This document shows, in pieces, positions 57,378 through 64,000 of a stretch of DNA of 64,000 bases. The translations under genes were made by a program, and so were the position numbers. The DNA comes from Cyanomargarita calcarea GSE-NOS-MK-12-04C (GTDB lineage: Bacteria; Cyanobacteriota; Cyanobacteriia; Cyanobacteriales; Nostocaceae). Each line of letters opens with the position of its first letter. Position 1 is the stretch's first letter. A model generated the notes under the pieces. It saw only the letters and a program-made list of their open reading frames with translations, was not told the DNA's origin and did no database searches. The stretch spans positions 202,750 to 266,749 of the forward strand of contig JAHHGZ010000005.1 of assembly GCA_019359595.1 (NCBI GenBank), given 5' to 3'.

Positions 57378-58577
57378 GTGAATTTACGCCGTCTGATTCC
57401 ATTCTTTGATGATTCCGTTAACAGCTGGGCATTAGAAGCACGACTATTACGCTGGTTAACATTTGTATGGTTGTTTGCAGGGTTGGTAGTACTATTTTCC
57501 GCATCCAATCCCGTTGCTGACGCCCGCCATAATGATGGACTGTACTACTTTAAGCGTCAACTACTTTGGGTATTTGTCGGATTAATACTATTTAACATAA
57601 TTGTTAATCTACCCTTACGTAAAATTTCCGGCATATCCCATTGGTTTATATTTATATGCTTGGGATTAATTATCCTGACTTTAGTCCCAGGATTTGGAAA
57701 ATCAGACCTTGGTGCAGCGCGTCGGCTCCTTGGCCCAATCCCACTTCAACCCTCTGAATTAATTAAACCATTTTTAGTCTTACAAAGTGCCAGACTTTTC
57801 GGTAAATGGGATCTATTAAGTTGGCGGATTCGCGCTCCGTGGCTGGGTATTTTCGGTTTAATTTTATTGGGAATTTTGGCACAGCCGAACCTAAGTACAA
57901 CTGCACTTTGCGGTATGACTATTTGGTTAATCGCTGTTGGTGCGGGTTTACCTTATAAGTACCTGGGAGGAACCGCATTCGGCGGAGTGTTGCTGGCAGT
58001 ACTCAGTATCAGCTTCCGGGAATATCAACGCAAACGGGTGATGTCATTTCTCAACCCTTGGGCAGATGCAACAGGAGACGGGTACCAACTAGTACAAAGT
58101 CTACTGGCGGTAGGTTCTGGTGGCAATATGGGTACAGGATTTGGGCTTTCTCAACAAAAACTTTTTTACTTACCAATTCAAGATACTGACTTTATTTTTT
58201 CAGTATTTGCTGAAGAATTTGGCTTCGTAGGCTGTATGGTGCTGTTGGGAATGCTAGCTTTATACGCCACTTTAGGATTAATCGTGGCGCTCAAAGCTAC
58301 GAATCCTTTGCATCGACTGGTGGGGATTGGCGTGACAACTGTCATGGTAGGACAATCATTCCTGCATATTGGAGTTACTATCGGTGCCTTACCAACAACG
58401 GGATTGCCTCTACCCATGTTTAGTTATGGCGGTAATTCGATGGTTTCTAGTTTGGTATTAGCTGGATTATTGATTCGGGTAGCCCGTGAGAGTAGCGAAG
58501 CTGAAGTGGTACCGTTGCGAGGGGAGAATTCTAGCGATCGACGCCGGCGAAAGGCTTTGCAGCAAACAAAACTTTAG
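57378..58577 (+). CDS. ftsW: FtsW/RodA/SpoVE (SEDS) peptidoglycan polymerase
   Basis: 399 residues from a GTG start two bases after the preceding gene. About ten membrane spans: LRWLTFVWLFAGLVVLFSAS, LLWVFVGLILFNIIVNLPL and others. The SEDS signature EEFGFVGCMVLLGML and the late TTGLPLPMFSYGGNSMVSSLVLAGLL are seen; the usual SYGGSS reads SYGGNS. SEDS proteins polymerise lipid II with a partner class B PBP, for division (FtsW) or elongation (RodA). Cyanobacterial FtsW is the better match by the N-terminus and basic tail. Confidence 0.88.
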   Translation: MNLRRLIPFFDDSVNSWALEARLLRWLTFVWLFAGLVVLFSASNPVADARHNDGLYYFKRQLLWVFVGLILFNIIVNLPLRKISGISHWFIFICLGLIILTLVPGFGKSDLGAARRLLGPIPLQPSELIKPFLVLQSARLFGKWDLLSWRIRAPWLGIFGLILLGILAQPNLSTTALCGMTIWLIAVGAGLPYKYLGGTAFGGVLLAVLSISFREYQRKRVMSFLNPWADATGDGYQLVQSLLAVGSGGNMGTGFGLSQQKLFYLPIQDTDFIFSVFAEEFGFVGCMVLLGMLALYATLGLIVALKATNPLHRLVGIGVTTVMVGQSFLHIGVTIGALPTTGLPLPMFSYGGNSMVSSLVLAGLLIRVARESSEAEVVPLRGENSSDRRRRKALQQTKL

Positions 58578-58636
58578 CACCTGAAGGCCTTTCCCCCCTG
58601 CTAGAGTGCCCCTACCCCCTAGGTGAGAAAATAACA

Positions 58637-59200
58637 ATGGTTACTAAATTAGAAAAAATTATAGAAACGGCATCACCACAACCCCAAGTCATCTCTTTAG
58701 AAGAATTTCTCAACCATCCTTTACAAAATATGGAGTGGTTTGATGGTCAAGTTATTCAGAAAACAGGTATGACATTAAGGCACAGTCAAATTCAAGCAAG
58801 ATTAGCTCGTCTGTGGGGAAACCATAACCTTTCTAGCGGTCAAGGTGGAGAAGTTTATACAGAAGCCCTTTGCCGAACTAACAAACAAGGTCGTCGTCCT
58901 GATGTTTCTTATTTAACTCCAGAATTACTAACACTATATGGTAATGCCGCTTCTTTACCCCAATGCTTCCCATTAATTGCAGAAATTGCCTCTCCTGATG
59001 ATGGTGGTGAAGAATTATTTGCTAAGGCAAAAGAATATTTAGAATCAGGTTGCCAAGAAATCTGGCTGGTTTATCCTGAAAGTTTATGGATTATTATTCT
59101 TACTCAAGAACGGCATTTATTATTAACTGTTGGAGAAACTGCGAATACTCAGATTGTTCTTCCTGGGTTTAGCGTGGCTATTGATGAACTATTAGCTTGA
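58637..59200 (+). CDS. Uma2-family restriction-endonuclease-like protein
   Basis: 187 residues. ISLEEFLNHPLQNMEWFDGQVIQKTGMTLRHSQIQARL, then GRRPDVSYLTPE, PLIAEIASPDDGGEELFAKAKEYLESGCQEIWLVYPE: the PD-(D/E)xK core with Asp, Glu and Lys in place. These DUF820/Uma2 proteins are highly amplified in cyanobacterial genomes and their biological role is not established. Confidence 0.88.
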   Translation: MVTKLEKIIETASPQPQVISLEEFLNHPLQNMEWFDGQVIQKTGMTLRHSQIQARLARLWGNHNLSSGQGGEVYTEALCRTNKQGRRPDVSYLTPELLTLYGNAASLPQCFPLIAEIASPDDGGEELFAKAKEYLESGCQEIWLVYPESLWIIILTQERHLLLTVGETANTQIVLPGFSVAIDELLA

Positions 59201-59279
59201 GTTCACAGTTTTGCCTTCATCGGAGGTCTGCATAAGCTAAAATTCAAACAGAGTAAGCATTCCCCGCTCTAAAAAACCC

Positions 59280-60014
59280 ATGCTCGAAACTTTGCAAACC
59301 CGACTTTACGAACTAAACCAATTTGCCAACGCGATCGTTTCCAATCAACTGACGCACCTAAATTGGTTGAGCATCGGCGTAATTTTTCTAGCTGGTTTGC
59401 TCACCAGCCTCACACCCTGCATGCTTTCCATGCTGCCCATCACCATCGGCTACATTGGTGGTTATGAGACCAAAAGCCGCATCCAAGCCGCAGCCCAATC
59501 AACTTGGTTCGCTTTCGGATTGGCCACTACTCTCGCAGGGTTGGGCATTATAGCATCTTTATTAGGAAAAGTCTACGGACAGGTAGGAATTGGATTACCA
59601 ATTATTGTTAGTATTATTGCAATTCTCATGGGCTTGAACTTATTAGAAGCCCTACCGATACAATTTCCATCTTTTGGCGGTACAGAGTGGATTTCCCAAG
59701 ATTTACCCAAACCAGTGCGATCGTATTTTACAGGGTTGACTTTTGGTGTCGTTGCTTCCCCCTGTAGCACTCCCGTTTTAGCAAGTTTGCTGGGTTGGGT
59801 TGCGAATACACAAGATTTGATTTTAGGTGCTGTTTTACTAATTTCTTACACTGCCGGTCATGTCGCACCATTGATTTTGGCGGGGACATTTACTGCTTCG
59901 ATGAAGAAAATACTAGAATTGCGTCGTTGGTCTGGTTGGATTAATCCTGTTAGCGGTGTGCTTTTGGTTGGATTTGGTGTGATTTCGATAATTTCTCGCA
60001 TTCCATTAAATTAG
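59280..60014 (+). CDS. ccdA: CcdA, thiol-transfer protein of cytochrome c biogenesis
   Basis: 244 residues with six membrane spans. SLTPCMLSMLPITIGYIGG in the first span and VVASPCSTPVLASLLGW in the fourth carry the two redox Cys that pass electrons from the cytosol to the thylakoid lumen/periplasm. These keep apocytochrome haem-binding thiols reduced. It lies ~300 bases before ccs1 on the same strand, as in system II loci. Confidence 0.93.
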   Translation: MLETLQTRLYELNQFANAIVSNQLTHLNWLSIGVIFLAGLLTSLTPCMLSMLPITIGYIGGYETKSRIQAAAQSTWFAFGLATTLAGLGIIASLLGKVYGQVGIGLPIIVSIIAILMGLNLLEALPIQFPSFGGTEWISQDLPKPVRSYFTGLTFGVVASPCSTPVLASLLGWVANTQDLILGAVLLISYTAGHVAPLILAGTFTASMKKILELRRWSGWINPVSGVLLVGFGVISIISRIPLN

Positions 60015-60039
60015 GAGTTAGGAGGAGCGGAGTACGGCT

Positions 60040-60188
60040 GTTAAGGTGACTGAATTCGGAGTCTTAACACTTAATCTTAACTCTTCCCTTCGCGTTCTTT
60101 GCGTCTTCGCGGTTAAAAAAAAGATATGTTTTAACCGCGAAGACGCAAAGAAGCGAAGGAAAGATTATTTCACAGCTTACACCTTAAC
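60040..60188. repeat. Miniature element, GTTAAGGTG family, copy 2 (long hairpin)
   Basis: Starts GTTAAGGTGACTGAATTCGG (ACGGCT precedes) and ends CAGCTTACACCTTAAC. The centre is a stem of about 30 bp: CCTTCGCGTTCTTTGCGTCT/TCGCGG TTAAAA pairs with TTTTAACCGCGAAGACGC/AAAGAAGCGAAGG around a short loop. It lies between ccdA and ccs1 and could impede transcription or translation coupling there. Confidence 0.75.
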
Positions 60189-60315
60189 AATATCCCTCTG
60201 TTTTCTTTCTTGGCGTACTTGGCGTACTTGGCGGTTAATTAAATAAATATTCTTTAGATGGGAAAGTAATAATTAATTCTCCCTTGTTTCCCCACTCCCC
60301 ACTAGCCTAAAAAAA

Positions 60316-61710
60316 ATGACTTCAGAAAATACACCTTCAAAAGAAACAAATTTTTGGTCAATCCCTGGACAGTTTTTGCGGCAAGAATTATTACCTTTGC
60401 TGACAAATTTACGATTGGCGATCGCGCTACTTTTAATCATCGCAATTTTCAGCGCGACTGGTACCGTCATCGAACAAGGTCAATCTCCTGCATACTACCA
60501 ATCTAACTACCCAGAACACCCCGCATTATTTGGTTTCCTTACCTGGAAAGTCATCCAAGTAGTTGGGTTAGACCATGTTTATCTTACTTGGTGGTTTTTG
60601 GCTTTACTCATTTTATTTGGCACTAGTTTAACTGCTTGCACTTTCACTAGACAACTGCCAGCCTTAAAAACTGCTCGGAAGTGGAAATATTACGACAAAC
60701 CACGTCAATTTCAGAAATTGGCTTTGAGTGCGGAATTCGACAATGGTTCTGTGAATTCCCTCATCCAATTATTGCAGAACCGTCGTTATAAAGTCTTCCA
60801 AGAAAAAGATGATATTCTCTACGCTCGCAAAGGCATAATCGGACGTATTGGACCGATTATAGTTCATATTGGGATCGTGACTATTCTGCTGGGGGGAATT
60901 TGGGGGGCAATTACTGGATTTGTGGCCCAAGAGATGGTTCCTAGTGGCGAAACATTCCACGTACAAAATATTATAGAGGGTGGTCCTTTGGCATCCAAAC
61001 AAGTGCCGAAAGATTGGTCAGTAAAGGTCAATCGCTTTTGGATTGATTACACTCCATCAGGAGGAATTGACCAGTTTTACTCAGATATGTCTGTATTAGA
61101 TAATGAAGGGAAAGAAGTAGATCGCAAGACGATTTTTGTCAACCAACCTCTGCGTTATCGTGGGGTCACTTTTTACCAAACTGATTGGGGAATCTCATCG
61201 GTACGTGTTCGCATTAATAAAAGCCCAATTTTTCAATTGCCAATGGCACAACTTGATACTAAAGGCAAGGGGCGGATTTGGGGAACTTGGATACCCACAA
61301 AACCAGATTTGAGCGCGGGTGTCTCCCTGTTAGCCAAGGACTTGCAAGGCATGGTCTTAATTTACGATACCGCTGGAAAGCTAGTTGATACCGTCCGTAC
61401 AGGGATGTCTACCCAAGTCAACGGTGTGACACTCCATTTGTTGGATGTAGTTGGTAGTACTGGCTTGCAAATTAAAGCCGACCCTAGTATACCAATTGTT
61501 TATGCCGGGTTTGCCTTTTTGATGTTGGGTGTGGTGATGAGTTACTTTTCACACTCCCAAGTTTGGGCATTGCAAGAAAATGGTCATCTGTATGTAGGTG
61601 GTAAAACCAATCGTGCCCAAGTCGCTTTTGAACAAGAAATGCTAGATATTTTGGATGGACTGAGCAAGCTGCAAAAAGCTGAAGAGAAGGAAGTTCCAGT
61701 GGGAGTTTAA
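60316..61710 (+). CDS. ccs1: Ccs1/ResB cytochrome c biogenesis protein
   Basis: 464 residues. Three N-terminal membrane spans ([70 protein letters not shown]), then a large lumenal domain ([18 protein letters not shown]), and a last span ([23 protein letters not shown]). With CcsA it exports and attaches haem to c-type cytochromes such as cytochrome f and c6. The gene order ccdA-ccs1 matches system II. Confidence 0.95.
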   Translation: MTSENTPSKETNFWSIPGQFLRQELLPLLTNLRLAIALLLIIAIFSATGTVIEQGQSPAYYQSNYPEHPALFGFLTWKVIQVVGLDHVYLTWWFLALLILFGTSLTACTFTRQLPALKTARKWKYYDKPRQFQKLALSAEFDNGSVNSLIQLLQNRRYKVFQEKDDILYARKGIIGRIGPIIVHIGIVTILLGGIWGAITGFVAQEMVPSGETFHVQNIIEGGPLASKQVPKDWSVKVNRFWIDYTPSGGIDQFYSDMSVLDNEGKEVDRKTIFVNQPLRYRGVTFYQTDWGISSVRVRINKSPIFQLPMAQLDTKGKGRIWGTWIPTKPDLSAGVSLLAKDLQGMVLIYDTAGKLVDTVRTGMSTQVNGVTLHLLDVVGSTGLQIKADPSIPIVYAGFAFLMLGVVMSYFSHSQVWALQENGHLYVGGKTNRAQVAFEQEMLDILDGLSKLQKAEEKEVPVGV

Positions 61711-61737
61711 AATTCCTTAGAGGGGTCTTGCTCTACG

Positions 61738-61800
61738 GACTAAGCCCACCTGCGTGGGCTTAGTTAGTGTAGCCCTACCCTTCTAGGGTAAGGGAGTCTC
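61738..61800. repeat. Double-hairpin dispersed repeat, copy D
   Basis: TAAGCCCACCTGCGTGGGCTTA then CCCTACCCTTCTAGGGTAAGGG. Hairpin 2 keeps the same orientation as in copies A and C, but the loop of hairpin 1 is inverted (CCTGCG instead of CGCAGG). It lies between convergent ccs1 and queF and could stop transcription from both sides. Confidence 0.75.
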
Positions 61801-61825
61801 GGGGTTGGGGGTGGGGTTCCAAGTG

Positions 61826-62266
61826 TTATTTTATATGTCGCACTTCAACCACTGTATGCACATTGCCCCGTGGGGTGAAATCAGCTTTCACATTCACTTC
61901 TAATGGGTCACAAGCAGCGATAAAATCATCCAAAATTTGATTGGCTGATTCTTCGTGAGAAATATAGCGATCGCGATAACTGTTAATGTAAAGCTTGAGC
62001 GCCTTCAATTCCACTACCTTGGCATCAGGTATATAGTTAATGTGAATCGTAGCAAAGTCAGGATAGCCAGAAAATGGACATTTACAAGTAAATTCTGGCA
62101 GAGTAATGCTAACGTTGTATCGCCTTCCCACACGCGGATTGGGAAATGTAATTAACTGTCCTTGCTCAATCTCACGTTCCCCATACTTAATTTCTTGCGT
62201 CGCTTGGGATGCAATTTCGGGTGAAGAGTTGCTCATAATCGTCATTTGTTCAGTTGTATTCCCCAT
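61826..62266 (-). CDS. queF: NADPH-dependent 7-cyano-7-deazaguanine reductase QueF
   Basis: 146 residues from the first ATG; ATGs 8 and 11 codons later are alternatives, and the second fits the usual start better. YGEREIEQGQLITFPNPRVGRRYNVSITLPEFTCKCPFSGYPDFATIHINY contains the active-site Cys in FTCKCPFSG, and VVELKALKLYINSYRDRYISHEESANQI is the QueF signature. Short (unimodular) type. It reduces preQ0 to preQ1 in queuosine biosynthesis. Confidence 0.97.
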   Translation of the reverse strand: MGNTTEQMTIMSNSSPEIASQATQEIKYGEREIEQGQLITFPNPRVGRRYNVSITLPEFTCKCPFSGYPDFATIHINYIPDAKVVELKALKLYINSYRDRYISHEESANQILDDFIAACDPLEVNVKADFTPRGNVHTVVEVRHIK

Positions 62267-62281
62267 TCTCCCATTCCCATT

Positions 62282-62698
62282 TCAGAAGTCAGAACTATCA
62301 AACGATTCCGCTTCCCAATCTGGGCAACTATCATCTTCCCACCCACTAGGATGCATCCCACAGACTAATAAATTACCACCATAAGCTTGACCGTGGTAGT
62401 GACGACAACCTACACAAGCCGGATTTTTCTCTCCCGTTGCTTCCACTGAATAAGGAAATGCTGGGTCTACATCCCCCATCACATCCTCAAAATCCCAGTA
62501 TCCTTCTAAATTCGGTTCAGAAAATTCTTGTAGATACTGCTCAACTTCAGTCAAAAGTGTGCTTTGTACCTGCTCGCTAATTTCTTCCGTTAACTCAAAA
62601 AAAGTGTCTACTACTTCAGTCATACCCAGGAAGAAGTTCTCCACTTCATCGGCCACTATCTGTATCATTTCAAAAAAATCTTTCTGCCACTTGTCCAT
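62282..62698 (-). CDS. Conserved cyanobacterial protein with Cys cluster (unknown function)
   Basis: 138 residues. The N-terminal half is a helical, acidic domain (FFEMIQIVADEVENFFLGMTEVVDTFFELTEEISEQVQ). The C-terminal part carries CVGCRHYHGQAYGGNLLVCGMHPSGWEDDSCPDWE, four Cys in a pattern that suggests a small metal- or Fe-S-binding site. Found widely in cyanobacteria but not characterised as far as I know. Ends just beyond queF; same strand. Confidence 0.75.
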   Translation of the reverse strand: MDKWQKDFFEMIQIVADEVENFFLGMTEVVDTFFELTEEISEQVQSTLLTEVEQYLQEFSEPNLEGYWDFEDVMGDVDPAFPYSVEATGEKNPACVGCRHYHGQAYGGNLLVCGMHPSGWEDDSCPDWEAESFDSSDF

Positions 62699-62859
62699 AT
62701 AATTTTACGTCCTTGCAAATTATAAAAGGGACGCTTTAGTGCCACATGGCTTGAAGCACTGGAGTACACCCTGGGTAAGAGAGTTAAGATTTAAGAGTTA
62801 GGAGTTAGGAATTAAGAGTTATAGAATTTATTAATTAAAAAACTCCAAACTATTAGCAA

Positions 62860-63246
62860 TTACTTATCTCGCTGTAGACGCTTTAACTCTTCTTGCATTT
62901 CTAACACTTGTTGGCGCAACTTATCAACATTCTCGCTTGCTGGTGCCTCTTTTTGAGTTGGCTCCTCATCTTCCTCTAAGATTTCGATGCGGCGCGGTTC
63001 AGAGGGAGGTGTTTTTTGTGGGCTTGCGTCAGATGTGGGTTGCTGCTGCGCTTGCTTCATCATGTCTTCGACAAAGCGGCGTGCTTCGTCTGTGTTCATT
63101 TCGCCTCGTGCTACCATCTCATCTGCTAGTTTCTGAACTTGCGATCGCAGTTCGGATATTTTCCCGCCAGCTTTCTCACCAGCGTAAGAAGCCAACCCAA
63201 CACCGAGGTAAAAAGCTTTTTGAACAATATCTCCAAAACCAGGCAT
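62860..63246 (-). CDS. Phasin-like helical protein (conserved unknown)
   Basis: 128 residues from MPGFGDIVQKAFYLGVGLASYAGEKAG; an earlier ATG-type start adds a non-conserved extension. The first ~70 residues form a helix-rich domain as in phasin-like/PhaI-type small proteins (KISELRSQVQKLADEMVARGEMNTDEARRFVEDMMKQA). Then a Pro/Glu-rich linker, then a coiled coil KLRQQVLEMQEELKRLQRDK. Role unknown; such proteins occur in many cyanobacteria. Confidence 0.75.
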   Translation of the reverse strand: MPGFGDIVQKAFYLGVGLASYAGEKAGGKISELRSQVQKLADEMVARGEMNTDEARRFVEDMMKQAQQQPTSDASPQKTPPSEPRRIEILEEDEEPTQKEAPASENVDKLRQQVLEMQEELKRLQRDK

Positions 63247-63404
63247 TGCCGTTGACCACTCATAAAATAAGGGGACCCGGAGACTACGCCTACTACAAGC
63301 ATCCCGTGTTGCTGCCACCTTCCGGTTCTGACAAGATTTGGGCGTTGAAGTCGCATAGATCCAGGTCTGAAATCTACTTTAGCACATAAAACAGTTAATG
63401 GGTG

Positions 63405-63671
63405 TTACTCGACAACAATTCGCCATTCAAAAAGCTGATAGTTGACGCAACCGTTTTGTACCAAGGGGTCGTGCCGAACAATTGCTTGCGCTTCATCCAT
63501 TGACGAGGCCTCAAATATCATCATACCGCCTCCTTTGATTGCCCAATAACCACTCCGCGCTTTGTGTCCCTTGGTTATCAATTCTTCTACGTAGGCTCTA
63601 TGGGCGCTTGTGTATTGGTCAAAAATGGATTTATCTACCTTTCCGGACTCTATCTTGACAAAAGTCGGCAT
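63405..63671 (-). CDS. YciI-family protein
   Basis: 88 residues of the YciI ferredoxin-like fold: FDQYTSAHRAYVEELITKGHKARSGYWAIKGGGMMIFEASSMDEAQAIVRHDPLVQNGCVNYQLFEW. The His of RAYVEELITKGHK and the Asp of RHDPLV are positions conserved in the family. Proteins of this group are small enzymes or stress-linked proteins without a settled function. No operon partner seen. Confidence 0.88.
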   Translation of the reverse strand: MPTFVKIESGKVDKSIFDQYTSAHRAYVEELITKGHKARSGYWAIKGGGMMIFEASSMDEAQAIVRHDPLVQNGCVNYQLFEWRIVVE

Positions 63672-63805
63672 TCGTTTGCATCCTTTGAAATTTCGATATT
63701 CTTATATTTTCCAGGCGATCGCCTGTTATGCCAAATCCGATTATTCAGCTATCCTAAAATTATTTTTTGGCGATCGCCCCTTGAACATCCAAAATCCCAA
63801 ATCCC

Positions 63806-64000
63806 ATGAGTCGTTTTTTTATTGCCCTCTTACCACCGCAGCACATTCAAGACTACGTTAACGAAGTTAAGCAACACCAATGTTTCCACGACGAGGTAGC
63901 CCCCGGATTTATCCGTGGGGGTAAGTCGTGGGCGAATTTATTCGCCGTCCCCATTCTTCGATTAGTTCGCTTATACTTACATCCCTTCTGTCTGCTTCTG
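63806..64000 (+). CDS. 2'-5' RNA ligase-like (ThpR/LigT) gene start, probably interrupted
   Basis: The frame begins MSRFFIALLPPQHIQDYVNEVKQH, as in the LigT/ThpR 2H phosphoesterase family, but the expected continuation to the first HxT motif is absent. After codon 24 the sequence CGAGGTAGCCCCCGGATTTA/TCCGTGGGGG appears, a hairpin of a type found at ends of IS200/IS605-like or TnpB-bearing elements. The frame stays open to the window edge but encodes nothing recognisable. I infer an insertion near 63880. Confidence 0.45.
   Translation, partial: MSRFFIALLPPQHIQDYVNEVKQHQCFHDEVAPGFIRGGKSWANLFAVPILRLVRLYLHPFCLLL
63880..64000. mobile_element. Possible left end of an IS200/IS605-type element
   Basis: From about 63880 the sequence changes to CACGACGAGGTAGCCCCCGG and ATCCGTGGGGGTAAGTCGTG, which fold into a hairpin, then GGGCGAATTTATTCGCC, a second palindrome. 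Subterminal hairpins of this sort mark IS200/IS605-family ends. No transposase is within the window, so only the end is visible. Confidence 0.35.

Noticed and set aside
60046..60246. Rightward frame between ccdA and ccs1
   Set aside because: It lies on the long hairpin of a miniature element and has no family resemblance.

Overview
The window is chromosomal DNA of a filamentous, probably heterocyst-forming (Nostocales-type) cyanobacterium. The evidence is a phycobilisome core operon (apcE-apcA-apcB-apcC) whose ApcE has four linker repeats, a dnaE gene ending in the N-half of the cyanobacterial DnaE split intein, a cyanobacterial ATP synthase operon with a duplicated b subunit (b and b'), a tmRNA with a cyanobacterial-type tag, many HIP1 octamers (GCGATCGC), and heptanucleotide tandem repeats (STRR) typical of heterocystous genera. 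Genus and species cannot be fixed from the sequence alone.

Layout. 1-2300: small toxin-antitoxin cluster (VapBC-like, a decayed VapC, HicBA) and a HIP1-anchored tandem repeat. 2300-7100: HNH endonuclease, ahcY, an MscS channel and a small unknown gene. 7112-8265: a head-to-tail array of about ten ~105-bp miniature elements with near-constant inverted termini and exchangeable palindromic centres. 8317-23684: a type III-B CRISPR-Cas island. It holds array 1 (10 repeats), a CARF-HEPN ribonuclease, cmr6-cmr1 fusion, cmr5, cmr4, cmr3, cmr2/cas10, a small unknown gene, array 2 (15 repeats of a different but related sequence), cas2, cas1 and a small membrane protein resembling Csx18, all on the minus strand, then a divergent WYL regulator. 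23700-35300: accessory and housekeeping mix (PIN toxin pair, LysM protein, two CAP-domain secreted proteins, a 5'-truncated Rieske-type oxygenase, dnaE-N with intein, dicarboxylate/amino-acid symporter, IS5-type remnant, a broken TA pair, ssrA). 35540-42080: F0F1 ATP synthase operon on the minus strand. 42446-48700: tandem repeat, HxlR-receiver-like regulator next to an SDR and an SMP-30-type gene, an ABM-domain membrane protein, a methyltransferase, two paralogous secreted proteins. 49137-54330: apcEABC. 54530-57375: acetyltransferase and unknown gene among three damaged glycosyltransferase genes. 57378-64000: ftsW/rodA-type gene, Uma2 nuclease, ccdA and ccs1 (cytochrome c biogenesis system II), queF, two conserved unknowns, a YciI protein, and the start of a 2'-5' RNA ligase-like gene that looks interrupted at the window edge.

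How it works together. In the CRISPR island Cas10/Cmr2 keeps an intact GGDD cyclase motif, and a CARF-HEPN effector is encoded at the end of the same gene run. The expected circuit is therefore target RNA recognition, cyclic oligoadenylate synthesis and collateral RNase activation. Both arrays lie directly downstream of cas genes and are inferred to be transcribed leftward from leaders on their right sides. The most unusual features are the cassette-like array of miniature elements beside CRISPR array 1, the three-part DnaA-I-like/Cmr6/Cmr1 protein, an in-frame dispersed repeat inside cmr2, two arrays whose repeats share only the crRNA-handle half, and several families of dispersed palindromic elements that recur across the window.
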